From assembly GCF_000621125.1 (NCBI RefSeq), contig NZ_JHZC01000008.1, positions 1 through 64,000 on the forward strand: 64,000 nt of DNA, given 5' to 3'. The notes beneath the pieces were generated by a model that ran no database searches, was not told where the DNA came from, and was given only the letters and a program-made list of their open reading frames with translations. Below are positions 53,967 to 63,578 of this stretch, one piece after another. Each line of letters starts with the position of its first letter. Position 1 is the first letter of the stretch. The translations under genes and the position numbers were made by a program. This DNA is from Maribacter antarcticus DSM 21422 (GTDB taxonomy: Bacteria > Bacteroidota > Bacteroidia > Flavobacteriales > Flavobacteriaceae).

Positions 53967-54722
53967 ATGAACCAAACAGTATTTGTAACAGGCGCAACGA
54001 GTGGAATTGGAAAAGCAACGGCCGAGCTTTTCGCTAAACATAAGTATAACTTGGTGCTTTGCGGTAGGCGACAAGAACGATTAGATTTATTGAAACAGGA
54101 ATTAGGTGCGCAGACTAACGTACACCTTCTAAATTTTGATGTGAGGGATAAGGTTGCTGTGCAAAGTGCAATAGATTCCTTGCCAGAAGCATTTGCAGAT
54201 ATTTCTATTCTTGTGAATAATGCAGGTAATGCGCACGGGATGGACACCATCCAAGAGGGTAGCCTCGAAGACTGGGACGCCATGCTGGATATTAACGTAA
54301 AAGGACTCTTGTATGTATCGAAAGCCATTTTGCCCAAGATGATTTCTAAAAAAGAAGGACATATTATCAATATAGGCTCTACGGCAGGCAAGGAGGTGTA
54401 CCCGAAAGGTAATGTGTACTGCGCAAGTAAGCATGCGGTTGATGCTATAAACCAAGGAATGCGGATGGACCTGAATGAACATGGCATTCGGGTTGGAGCC
54501 GTAAATCCCGGTCTAGTGGAGACCGAGTTCAGTAACGTGCGTTTTAAGGGGGATGAAGCACGCGCCAAAAATGCGTACAAAGGCTATCAGGCATTGAAAC
54601 CGGAAGATATTGCGGACATCATTCATTTTGTGGTTACTAGGCCATATCATGTAAATATCGCAGATCTTGTTGTGATGCCCACAGCTCAGGCTTCATCCAC
54701 CCTCATCAATAAAAATTTATGA
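53967..54722 (+). CDS. short-chain dehydrogenase (YdfG-like)
   Basis: A 251-residue SDR. TGATSGIGKATAELF (8-22) binds NADP, and LCGRRQERLD shows the Arg pair typical of NADP preference. LVNNAGNAHG lies near 87. The catalytic Ser is in NIGSTAGKEVYP, and Tyr/Lys are in YCASKHAVDA (about 151-155). This combination and length match 3-hydroxy acid dehydrogenases of the YdfG group. Its last 4 nt overlap the start of the AlbA_2 gene. Confidence 0.94.
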   Translation: MNQTVFVTGATSGIGKATAELFAKHKYNLVLCGRRQERLDLLKQELGAQTNVHLLNFDVRDKVAVQSAIDSLPEAFADISILVNNAGNAHGMDTIQEGSLEDWDAMLDINVKGLLYVSKAILPKMISKKEGHIINIGSTAGKEVYPKGNVYCASKHAVDAINQGMRMDLNEHGIRVGAVNPGLVETEFSNVRFKGDEARAKNAYKGYQALKPEDIADIIHFVVTRPYHVNIADLVVMPTAQASSTLINKNL

Positions 54723-55855
54723 TTAATAAACGCTTATTGGTTAAAAACTTACTCGCCCATAATGACGAGAATAGTTTCTATGACAAAAAGCGTTTTATTA
54801 CCATTAATCATAAAGAAGGAAAGGCTAAGTTTCTCAAACATGTTTGCGCCTTGGCGAATAGTAACCCTAAGAATAATTCATTTATTGTGGTGGGGGTAGA
54901 GGATGAGGATAATAATATTGTCGGGGTTGATTTTTTTGACGACAGTAAAATTCAAAACTTGGTAAATGCCTATCTAGATAATCCGCCCTTAATTTCCTAT
55001 GAGAACATTCCTTTTCCGCACTTGGAAGAAGGAAAGGTGGTAGGACTGGTCACCATAAAGTCCAATGGGAAGGTGTGCTCCTTGCGTAAGAATATATGGA
55101 AATACTACGGTGGATCTGTGTTCTTTAGAGAGGGTAGTATAAGTATGCCCAAGGCTTATGATGTTGAGCTAAGGGACCTAAATTCTCAGGCGGTAGCTAC
55201 TATTCAGCAACATGCTCGTAACAATATAGAGTTAACCTTAGATGGGGTAATTGATTTTATCAATAACCGTCATAAAGACCTTGAAAGTGATTATAAGGTG
55301 TTCAAGGAGCAGTTTGTGGTGTGTTGGGCAGGTAAAAAGAGAGCTGTAAAAGGACAAACGTATTTTAGCCGAGTAGATATAGAATTAATTAACGAGCAGG
55401 TAAAACTATTCTATTCCAATTTGGATGAGGTTACCATAACGTATGACGAAAATTCTTTTACAACAATGGAGTTTGTAAGATTAGGACTTGGTGGGAAACA
55501 GCGGTATTATCCCTTAGAGCAATTAACGATAACCTTCAAAGAAAGCGGTACGTATCAAATACAAACAGAGCTCGTATTTGAGCCACCGCTTTATAACAAA
55601 AAAGTACTACACCATACTTACAATACAAATAATTGCATCCTTTCAAAAATTAAGAGTGGAATCAGTTTGAGCACATCTGAAAAGGAAGATTTAGCCTACT
55701 TGCCCGATACCTATTTGATTTGCTACTTAAACGGATTTGAAGAAGCACTGGAGCAAATGGAACTGGCCCGAAGTCTTGTTAAAGAAAATTTTAAAGAGGT
55801 GTACACCTCTTTAAAGGCCACATTACGAATTCTTAGAAAGGTAGATTATAATTGA
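54719..55855 (+). CDS. AlbA_2 (Schlafen-type) DNA-binding domain protein
   Basis: A 378-residue protein. Residues 1-160 form an AlbA_2 domain: NDENSFYDKKRFITINHKEG, then CALANSNPKNNSFIVVGVED, then SISMPKAYDVELRDLN at its edge. The remainder (about 165-378) is an uncharacterised alpha/beta region with no recognised motif. AlbA_2 proteins include transcriptional regulators and nucleic-acid-linked defence proteins. Here the overlap with an SDR gene argues for a regulatory or housekeeping role, but this is inference. It ends convergently with the amylosucrase relic. Confidence 0.75.
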   Translation: MINKRLLVKNLLAHNDENSFYDKKRFITINHKEGKAKFLKHVCALANSNPKNNSFIVVGVEDEDNNIVGVDFFDDSKIQNLVNAYLDNPPLISYENIPFPHLEEGKVVGLVTIKSNGKVCSLRKNIWKYYGGSVFFREGSISMPKAYDVELRDLNSQAVATIQQHARNNIELTLDGVIDFINNRHKDLESDYKVFKEQFVVCWAGKKRAVKGQTYFSRVDIELINEQVKLFYSNLDEVTITYDENSFTTMEFVRLGLGGKQRYYPLEQLTITFKESGTYQIQTELVFEPPLYNKKVLHHTYNTNNCILSKIKSGISLSTSEKEDLAYLPDTYLICYLNGFEEALEQMELARSLVKENFKEVYTSLKATLRILRKVDYN

Positions 55856-57756
55856 TTTATCCCAACCCATAAATGCTCATAAGCACCTAGTTCCAAATGA
55901 TTATTTTTAAGGTTTAATTTCCTTCCGTTAATAAGGTCAATTAAGGAATATGCCAATAGAAAATAACCAAAAAACATCCAGAAATTGCGTATTCTCATCT
56001 AAATTTGATTCGACCCAAACTTTAGTTTCTCTATCGTTACGTTCAATAGGAAAATATGTTCATTTGGACTTGGATGTATTAGAGCAGTACGCGTATCGGC
56101 AAAAACGGATAGTTTTTTTCGAAGCTGTATCATCTTCTTGAGTCCTTTGAAAATTTGACTCCTATGATTTTCAATAGTCTTCCAATCTTGCATGGGTCTG
56201 TTTATCCAACGGCTATCATTTTTGTGGTCATCGTCCTTGGTAAATGAATAGTCGTTCAAGGTGCCGATTTCGTCTCCGGCATAAATCAATGGTATTCCTC
56301 CATAGCTAAGGATAATGCCGTGTAGTATTAGAATTTTGGATACCGCATGGTTAATTTTTGTTGTGTCTTTTTGTTCCAGTGCTTTTTCCAGACCTAATAA
56401 AGAGGCTGCACTTCCTGTAATTCTACCATCCCCGTTCTTTGGATTATACATGAACATTAGGCCCTTGGCAGGGGACCACTCCAAACCTCTGGAATAGTAG
56501 TCTAGCAAAAAACTTCGATGTTCGCTAGGGGACCATCCAATCGCTCTTATAAAATCATCATCATACCCTAGGACTATATCATCATGGCACCGTATATAGT
56601 TTACCCATATGCCATCTACTGGTTTAGGCGGGATTTCTTCTAAGCTTTTATGAAGTAAGGATGTTTTTTTGGTTGCAATAGAGTTCCAAAGCAAGGCCGT
56701 GAGCGATGCATTATAGGCAACTTCACATTCATTCCCCTTTAATGGAACTTCGCCAAAATATTTTATAATATTTCTTGGTGCAACAATCGCTTCGGCTAAT
56801 AGAATTACTCCTGGAGCGATGACGTGTAAGCACATGCTAAACAAGGGTATAAGTTGGTGGGCTTCTGGTAAGTTTTGTGAGTCCGTCCCTATTTTTCCCC
56901 AAAGAAAGGCTAGTGCGTCAAAGCGAATGACATCTACACCCATATTTGCCAATCTTACCAAATTGGCAAGCATTTCTATAAATACCTCAGGATTGGTATA
57001 GTTTAAATCTTATTGGTAGGTATTGAAACAGGTCATTACCCATTTATCCATTGCCTTATCGTACGTAAAAGTATCTGGCGCGGACTTTGGAAAAATCTCG
57101 GGTATGGTTTTTTCAAATTCATCAGGAATCTGCCTATCAGGATAAGTGTAATAATAGTTTTGATATTTTACATCCCCGGTCTTGGCCTTTTTTGCCCATT
57201 CAAATTCGTCCGAAGTATGGTTTACGACAAAATTGAGCATGAGCACCATATTTTCTTTCCGTGCTTGCTTGGTGAAAGTAGAAAACTCTTTATTAGTACC
57301 ATATTTAGAATCTATTTCATGGTAGCTGTTTACAGCATACCCGCCATTGTTTTCTCCGGAAGGTATTGTGGTAATAGGTATTAGATGAATGAAATTGACG
57401 CCTAACTCGTCAAAGTAAGGAAGTTTGTTATACAAGCCCTGTATGTTTTTATTAAACCGGTCTACATATAGTTGCATTCCTACTAACCGTTCACTTTGGT
57501 ACCAATTTCCATCTTGTAAACGTCCTAGGTCTAATTTTTTCAGTTCTTTAGGTCTGTTAGAAAACAGTTCTTCCATACGGTTTAAAAGCTGATGAAAAAA
57601 TAGCTCACTCTCCTCCTTTGGGTAAAGTGAGAAAAATAGAGAACTGATAAGAGACAAGTTGGTAGAGAGCCGTAATTGACACAAGTCTTTAGGGCTAATT
57701 ACACTTTTTTTGAACCTTTGGAGGTCATTAAGCGATGCAAAGCGGTTTGATTCATA
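55846..57756 (-). pseudogene. amylosucrase (GH13 subfamily 4) pseudogene
   Basis: On the minus strand the gene starts right after the fructokinase stop, but the frame shifts within the first codons: SNRFASLNDLQRFKKSVISP is readable only out of frame with the ATG. The catalytic domain then runs open (YFDELGVNFIHLIP, GGYAVNSYHEID, LMLNFVVNHTSDEFEWA) until an in-frame TAA at 57010-57012, where the family has Trp in NPYQWDLN. The same frame resumes with MGVDVIRFDALAFLWG (nucleophile Asp in RFDA), LLAEAIVAP (acid/base Glu) and YIRCHDDIVLGYDDD. Near 56020 another frameshift moves the tail (LKNNHLELGAYEHLWVG) to a stop at 55846. Three lesions make it non-functional. Confidence 0.9.
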
Positions 57757-58701
57757 TTAAGAAACTAATTGGTTTTGATAGGGTAATGCCTCTATGGCAC
57801 CAAAATTAGTCGTGGTAACGGCACCTGCTTTGTTGGCCATAGCAACCATTTCTGTAAGGCGATTTTCTTCCTTTAAAATAGTTTCCCAATTAGATTGGGC
57901 TGCAATCTGTTGCAGAAGACATCCGATAAAGGCATCTCCTGCTCCTGTAGTATCTACTGGTGTTACAGCAATACTAGGGATGGTTTTTCTGTAGTTTTTT
58001 GTACTAAGCAAGGTTCCTTCACCGCCAAGGGTAACCACTATCGTTTCTGCCCCAATCTCGTGTAGTACGTCACAAGCTTCTTTCAAATCGGTCTTCCCAG
58101 ATAACAATTGGGCTTCCTCCAAGCTAAATTTACATAGATGTGATTTTTGGATAAAGGACATACATTTTTTAATGAACTTCTTTTCTTTGTTTTTCCAGAG
58201 ATCCTCACGATAATTTGGGTCAAAACTAATGAATGAATTTTGTGTAAGTGCGTCAAAGAAATAGCGTCCGTAAGCGTCTTCCAAGTTTCCTCCCAACAGG
58301 GCTGTTGCGGCTCCAAAATGAACCATATTACCATTAAATTCCTTTTTTAATGAGGAATCGTATTTCAACTCCCTGTCGGCACCCCGACTAAAAACAAAGT
58401 CTCGCTCTCCAGCTGCATCTATGGATACAAAGGCTAGGGTCGTGAAGGTTTCGGATTGTTGTGCCTGTGAGATATCTACGTTTACATTGTCTAATATATT
58501 CAAAAGAAATGCACCAAAAGGGTCGTCTCCAACACAGCCTATAAAAACACTTTTACCAGCTAGTTTACTGATGGCACAAGCTACGTTTGCTGGTGCACCA
58601 CCGGCTTTTTTAGTAAATTCTTTGGCTTTAGATAAGTCATTCCCTTGATTTTCTGCAACAAAATCTATCAGCAATTCGCCGATACAAAATACCTTTTTCA
58701 T
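57757..58701 (-). CDS. fructokinase (PfkB family)
   Basis: The ATG at 58701 (MKKVFCIGELLIDFVAEN) gives the normal N-terminus; the frame is open further up to 58740, but without family-like sequence. About 314 residues. PfkB signature 1 is KKAGGAPANVACAISKLAG, and signature 2 is VDTTGAGDAFIGCLLQQIA near 250-268 with the catalytic Asp in GAGDAF. The substrate side reads SFDPNYREDLW, common in fructokinases. It would phosphorylate fructose released by the neighbouring amylosucrase, which is now a pseudogene, so fructose from another source must be its substrate, if it is still used. Confidence 0.9.
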   Translation of the reverse strand: MKKVFCIGELLIDFVAENQGNDLSKAKEFTKKAGGAPANVACAISKLAGKSVFIGCVGDDPFGAFLLNILDNVNVDISQAQQSETFTTLAFVSIDAAGERDFVFSRGADRELKYDSSLKKEFNGNMVHFGAATALLGGNLEDAYGRYFFDALTQNSFISFDPNYREDLWKNKEKKFIKKCMSFIQKSHLCKFSLEEAQLLSGKTDLKEACDVLHEIGAETIVVTLGGEGTLLSTKNYRKTIPSIAVTPVDTTGAGDAFIGCLLQQIAAQSNWETILKEENRLTEMVAMANKAGAVTTTNFGAIEALPYQNQLVS

Positions 58702-58923
58702 GTAGCTAATATTTACAAGACAATACACTTTCTTATACAAAGTAAACAGAAAAAACAGCTTGTTCTATTTTTTGTTGCTAATTATTCGTTTTTCGAGGTC
58801 TCACTTGTTGTGAAAATGACATAAGCGGTCATTACCAATAACCTAAATATCTATACCCTTGTTGGATGTTTAGGATTTCCAACCTTTTAAGCACATCAAG
58901 CGATTAACATATTTGATGAGATT

Positions 58924-60022
58924 ATGAAGAAACTAAGTCACGAGTTTATAGATGTTAACGAATGGTTAGACATTAGCAATGACACTATTATCACCCGTTT
59001 TGAGCGTTATTAGAATGAAATAAAGAGCAATGCCCAGTTGATTGTTGGTGAAGGTCAAACTGCAGTATGTATCAACGAAAGCCAATTCGTTGATGTTTTT
59101 ACTGAAGTCGTGTATACCTGAAACACTCAGAATATTGCTATGCTAAACACACTAAAGGGTTGGAGATATGGATTTATTAGTCCGTTTAAATCGGAGGTCT
59201 ATTTTGTAAATACCTGTTTATCTGCCGATGAAAATAGGGCATAAAGAATCTGTTTATGTTAAGTGATGACTGCTTGGGATTAGTAGAAATCCGTGCTTTT
59301 GGAGCCTATAGTTTCAGAATAACTGATTTAGGAAAATTCGTTGTTCATACGGACGGAAATTTTATGAATTATGAGGTAAACGAGCAGTTAAAAAGTTTGA
59401 TTGTTACTCGTTTTACGGATACCATGGGCGAGGTAAATTTTGCAATAGAATTATATGCTGCTAATACCACCGAGCTCTCCGAAACTTGTCAAACTGTTAT
59501 GCAACCAGAGTTTGGTCGCGTAGGAATAGAATTAGAGAAATTTTATATAGAGAATGTTTCCATGCCAGAGGAGCTTAAAAAATAAATCTCTGAGTATCGC
59601 TGTTTGGATCAATTGGATATGACCAAATTGGCACAGTTTAAATCTGCAAAGGCACTGGAATTGGCCGCTACAAATTTGGTCGGCACGGCTGGTGCCGGAA
59701 TGGGTTTTGTTTTGGCACAACAAAATGGAAGCCTTAATGCGCCAACCCCTCAGGTCAGCTTTTTGAAGGGCAACCACAACCCTTGCAGCATGCTTCGCCC
59801 CCGCCTGTTCCGCTTCAGGTTAGTTGTTTTTATGCCGTAAACGGACAGCAGAGCGGCACGGTTTCTTTTGATAAACTAAAAGAGTTTTTTACTAATCGGA
59901 CCATTAAAAGGGATTCTTTGGTTTGGAAGAAGGGTATGACGAATTGGACCACGTTAAAATAAGTGGACGAACTAAAACCCTCCTTGGGTAGGAATACACT
60001 GTCGCCGTTAGTAACAGCCTAG
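58924..60022 (+). pseudogene. SPFH-domain protein with C-terminal GYF-like domain, decayed
   Basis: Reads as an SPFH (band 7) protein of the virion-core/YdjI type, broken by stops and indels. HEFIDVNEWLDISNDTIITR is followed by a TAG at the FERY position. Then come NEIKSNAQLIVGEGQTAV, NTQNIAMLNTLKGWRYGF and FKSEVYFVNT, with TGA and TAA stops near 59118 and 59242. An open piece at 59256-59585 carries EVNEQLKSLIVTRFTDTMGE and YIENVSMPEELKK, followed by a TAA. LDQLDMTKLAQFKSAKALEL and a frameshifted GYF-like domain (CFYAVNGQQSGTVSFDKLKE, LVWKKGMTNWTTLK) end near 60022. Confidence 0.85.
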
Positions 60023-60034
60023 TAATCGCATATC

Positions 60035-61033
60035 ATGAAAAAGTAACTGTGTAGGCCTTTGCTGTAGCATACCGACCATGGAAAAAAATCCAAGAAACAG
60101 AATATAAAAAAACATGTGCCAGCTGCGGTGCGAAACTGAAATTTAAATCAGGTTCTCATTAGCTCAATTGGGAAGGATTTATAGCACCTTCCAAAAGTAG
60201 TTTTGAGGATTTGGAGCTTGCCCATTACCTAAAAATAGTGGGAGAAAACGCCTATACGGAAACCATCGAACTTTTACATTGTAAGAGCTGTGGCCCCAAC
60301 CAGCATGTAGAGGAGAATTATAAATCACTGTACTGTGTGTATTACAGCGAACCTCTTATCCTTGAGGATGTTGAGTAAGAGGGTTGGATATTACTAGGTG
60401 TCCTGGTTCCGTTTCAATTGGATGCTAAACAGGATAGGGGTATTTTTAAAGTTGAGGTAAGCCGTCTATGGTTTGCTCCGAAAAATTTAAAAAGGTCGGC
60501 TTTCGACCCTGAAGGACTGCATGGACTTTTGACACTAACCTTTTCGCTTCTTACCAAGGGTAATGAGTCGACTATTATTATGAAACCCAAACCTACAATA
60601 GTTACAAAGGAAAGCGAATACGACAGGTGCACAAAGCACATGGTTTTATGCAGCCGGCAATATAGATGGTATTATAGAGCATATTCTTATCAATGTCTCC
60701 CAGAAAAAAAGAAGAGATATTCCAGTAGGTGTTGCTTTTTGCAATTTAAAGGAATTGGTAGGTTTCAATTCTAAGTATCTATCAGGTTTTGTGACTAAAA
60801 AGTATACCGTATCGCTCAAAGAAGGCCATCATAAGTCTTGCCAAAAGACCAAGAACAGGGCTTATATTTGGTTGCGAAGGAATATTGAAGGAGATACACA
60901 AGGTATTTCCAATGCAGAGATTAAATTTTCCGAAGAAACCTTAAAGCAAATTTCACTTTCTATGTACATCTGTTCGTATCGATACAATGGAAAAGAATAC
61001 AATTTTATAGCAACGGCCAAACAGGGGTTTTAA
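60035..61033 (+). pseudogene. zinc-ribbon (TFIIB-type) membrane-associated protein, decayed
   Basis: Begins with an ATG at 60035 followed by a stop within four codons. In other frames TCASCGAKLKFKSGSH gives one zinc-ribbon knuckle, LLHCKSCGPNQHVEENYKSL a second, and SRLWFAPKNLKRSAFDPEGL a conserved segment. The C-terminal part at 60755-61033 has GFNSKYLSGFVTKKYTVSLK and SYRYNGKEYNFIATAKQGF. This order matches a family of Bacteroidota proteins often (mis)annotated as primosomal or TFIIB zinc-ribbon proteins and commonly found next to SPFH genes. At least three stops or frame changes are present. Confidence 0.8.
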
Positions 61034-61120
61034 GAGGAACTCTTCTTATTATTTTCGAAAAATGTTCTTTTTAGTTCTTTTTATCCTTGTGGTCATAAGA
61101 GTAATAGCGATTTTTGCAGA

Positions 61121-61855
61121 ATGACAGACAAAAGAACCTTGGTAATCGGGGATATTCACTCCGGACTAAAAGCTTTACAGCAGGTCTTGGAAAAAGCTGA
61201 AGTATCTACAGAGGATACCTTAATTTTTTTAGGGGATTACATAGACGGCTGGAGCCAAGCTGTAGAAACGGTAGACTTTCTGTTAGCATTAGACCAAAAG
61301 TACCATTGTGTTTTTCTTAGGGGAAACCATGATGCGCTTTGTTATGAATGGTTGGTTGGGGCATCTGATAATCCAATGTGGTTTAAGCATGGAGGCGAGG
61401 CTACGGTGAATTCGTACAAACAAATAGTCAAAGGAACGAAGGACAAACACATCGAATTTTATAAAACGCTAAGAAATTATTATCTTGATGATAGGAACAG
61501 GCTTTTTTTACATGCGGGGTTTACAAATTTAAAAGGGGTGAATTATGAATATTCTGAGGTGACGTTTTACTGGGATCGTACCCTTTGGGAATTGGTGCTT
61601 TCCTTAAACCCGAGTTTACAACTGGGAGATGTGCTCTATCCTAAACGATTGTCACATTACAAAGAAATTTATATAGGGCACACACCTGTTACACGATTAG
61701 GAAAGACGACACCGCAGAACGCAGCAAACGTGTGGAATATAGATACCGGAGCAGCGTTTAAAGGACCGCTGACCATACTGGATGTAGATTCTAAAATATA
61801 TTGGCAAAGCCGTCCTGTTCACACTTTTTATCCAACGGAACAGGGTAGAAATTGA
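61121..61855 (+). CDS. PPP-family metallophosphoesterase
   Basis: A 244-residue calcineurin-like phosphatase. All metal-binding motifs of the PPP family are present in order: GDIHSG (10-15), GDYIDGW (39-45), RGNHDAL (66-72), a His in LFLHAGF (about 130), and GHTPVTRL near 186. The class covers small protein serine/threonine phosphatases and diadenosine tetraphosphatases; the GDxxDG and GNHD spacing does not decide which. It is followed by the acyl-ACP desaturase gene after 63 nt and may share its transcript. Confidence 0.9.
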   Translation: MTDKRTLVIGDIHSGLKALQQVLEKAEVSTEDTLIFLGDYIDGWSQAVETVDFLLALDQKYHCVFLRGNHDALCYEWLVGASDNPMWFKHGGEATVNSYKQIVKGTKDKHIEFYKTLRNYYLDDRNRLFLHAGFTNLKGVNYEYSEVTFYWDRTLWELVLSLNPSLQLGDVLYPKRLSHYKEIYIGHTPVTRLGKTTPQNAANVWNIDTGAAFKGPLTILDVDSKIYWQSRPVHTFYPTEQGRN

Positions 61856-61918
61856 AAATTGAGATAGTTTTAATCGTAATTTGGTTAATAATAACGAACT
61901 TTGATGAAAAAGGGAGAT

Positions 61919-62917
61919 ATGTCAGAAAAAAACATAAGATTAGATGTAATGCAGGCCATAGAGCCAGAAGTGGAAGGTTTTATGGATAATTTTCTAATTA
62001 AACCAGAAAATATTTGGCAGCCAACTGATTTTTTACCGGACCCACAAAGTGATGGCTTTTTAGATCACGTAGAGCAACTGCGCGAAGAATCCAAAGAATT
62101 GGGTTATGATTTTTGGGTTACCATGGTAGCTGATACCATAACGGAAGAAGCCTTGCCAACCTATGAGTCTTGGTTAATGGATGTAGTAGGTATTGATCAG
62201 CATGGTGAGAATAAAACCAATGGATGGGCCAAATGGGTACGCGCTTGGACCGCAGAAGAGAATCGCCATGGCGATGTGCTCAATAAATACCTTTATTTAT
62301 CTGGCAGGGTAAACATGAGGGAGATAGAAGTTACCACCCAACATTTAATTTCCGATGGTTTTGATATTGGAACCGACAGGGATCCGTATAAAAATTTTGT
62401 TTATACTTCGTTCCAAGAATTGGCTACTAATATTTCGCACAAACGTGTGGGTCAAATGGCGAAGAAAAAAGGAAATGTCCTATTAGGTAAAATGTGTACC
62501 ATTATAGCAGGAGATGAAATGCGTCACCATTTGGCATACAGGGAATTTGTAAAAACCATATTAAACCATGATCCTAACGGTATGATGTTAGCCTTTGCGG
62601 ATATGATGAAACAAAAGATTGTGATGCCAGCTCATTTTTTAAGAGAGTCTGGAGGAACTATTGGAGCCGCTTTTGAGAATTTCTCTAACTGCGCACAACG
62701 CTTGGGGGTTTATACGGCACACGATTATATAGAGATTTTAAGTAAACTAAATAGTTTCTGGGAAATTGATGCTGTTAGAGGTCTTAACGATGACGCGCAG
62801 AAGGCAAGAGATTATTTGATGAAACTTCCAGAACGGTTGGAGCGTATTGCTACAAGAATGAAGTTTCCCGAAGATCAATACCATTTTAAATGGGTAGAGG
62901 CAAACGGTAGATTATAA
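61919..62917 (+). CDS. acyl-ACP desaturase (stearoyl-ACP desaturase family)
   Basis: A di-iron desaturase of about 333 residues. The frame is open from a TTG at 61901 and an ATG at 61904. The ATG at 61919 (MSEKNIRLDVMQAIEPEVEG) matches the usual start in related Flavobacteriaceae proteins. The two iron-binding ExxH motifs are in WTAEENRHGDVLNKYL and AGDEMRHHLAYREF, and the helix pair carries FQELATNISHKRVGQ. It introduces a double bond into ACP-bound acyl chains, in the same pathway as acpP and fabF elsewhere in the window. A terminator follows closely. Confidence 0.93.
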   Translation: MSEKNIRLDVMQAIEPEVEGFMDNFLIKPENIWQPTDFLPDPQSDGFLDHVEQLREESKELGYDFWVTMVADTITEEALPTYESWLMDVVGIDQHGENKTNGWAKWVRAWTAEENRHGDVLNKYLYLSGRVNMREIEVTTQHLISDGFDIGTDRDPYKNFVYTSFQELATNISHKRVGQMAKKKGNVLLGKMCTIIAGDEMRHHLAYREFVKTILNHDPNGMMLAFADMMKQKIVMPAHFLRESGGTIGAAFENFSNCAQRLGVYTAHDYIEILSKLNSFWEIDAVRGLNDDAQKARDYLMKLPERLERIATRMKFPEDQYHFKWVEANGRL

Positions 62918-62938
62918 GAGAAAAAAGGATATACATAC

Positions 62939-62973
62939 AAAAGCCCCGATTACATATGGAATTGGGGCTTTTG
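62939..62973. terminator. intrinsic terminator after the desaturase gene
   Basis: AAAAGCCCC (62939-62947) pairs with GGGGCTTTT (62964-62972). Two A-T pairs extend the stem inward. It sits between the convergent desaturase and HhH genes and can serve both strands. Confidence 0.87.
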
Positions 62974-62993
62974 TATTTAGGTTGGTTATTATG

Positions 62994-63548
62994 CTACAAC
63001 TTTCCGTGATTGTGCTCGTCTTGCCATTTCAACAATTGCTTCCATTTTCCTTCGTAAGCCATTTTGCATTGCATTGGCCAAGAGGCCGGATCGTGCACTT
63101 GGTATCGTTTTCCGCCGCCGTCAAGTACTTTTTGGCAGTTGGCAACGGTTGCTTTGGAAAGTGATTTCCATGTTTTAATACCTGCATCTTTTAGCATGCC
63201 TTCTATCTTTGGACCAATACCTTCAACAACCTTTAGGTCGTCTTGTTTTATTGTCTTGCCTAATACTGCTTTTGCTACGGCAGCATCAAAAGGAAAGGAT
63301 GCTATTGCTTCCCCGGCAGCAAAAGACGCTGCAGAAGCTCCAAGATTTGCACTAGTACTTACTTTTTTATCACAGGCATCCAAATCGGTTTGTAGCCGCA
63401 AATTTATATCCTCTAGAAGTTTTAATTCGGTAGAATTGTCAATGGTTGTGTCACCTCCACGCCCTAGCAAATAACCAAGAATTCCACATATTGCTCCTAC
63501 TAAGAGGGGAATTATCCAACACCAGATAGTCATATTTTCAAAATCCAT
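62994..63548 (-). CDS. membrane-anchored helix-hairpin-helix protein
   Basis: A 184-residue protein. An N-terminal membrane helix (WCWIIPLLVGAICGILGYLL, 9-28) leads to a Glu/Asp-rich coiled linker, then two helix-hairpin-helix motifs (LKVVEGIGPKIEGMLKDAGI near 104-123, and TWKSLSKATVANCQKVL). The tail VHDPASWPMQCKMAYEGKW is conserved among proteins described as predicted flap-endonuclease-1-like 5' nucleases. No catalytic acidic cluster is evident, so DNA or protein binding at the membrane is more likely than nuclease activity. It starts 30 nt downstream of the OmpA-like gene. Confidence 0.8.
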   Translation of the reverse strand: MDFENMTIWCWIIPLLVGAICGILGYLLGRGGDTTIDNSTELKLLEDINLRLQTDLDACDKKVSTSANLGASAASFAAGEAIASFPFDAAVAKAVLGKTIKQDDLKVVEGIGPKIEGMLKDAGIKTWKSLSKATVANCQKVLDGGGKRYQVHDPASWPMQCKMAYEGKWKQLLKWQDEHNHGKL

Positions 63549-63578
63549 TTTTATCTTCCTTTAAGTATTAGTGTTTAT

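Noticed and set aside
53705..54580. A 291-codon frame antisense to the AKR and SDR genes
   Set aside because: It is the complement of two genes with full family motifs, its translation has no domain and it overlaps the intergenic junction.
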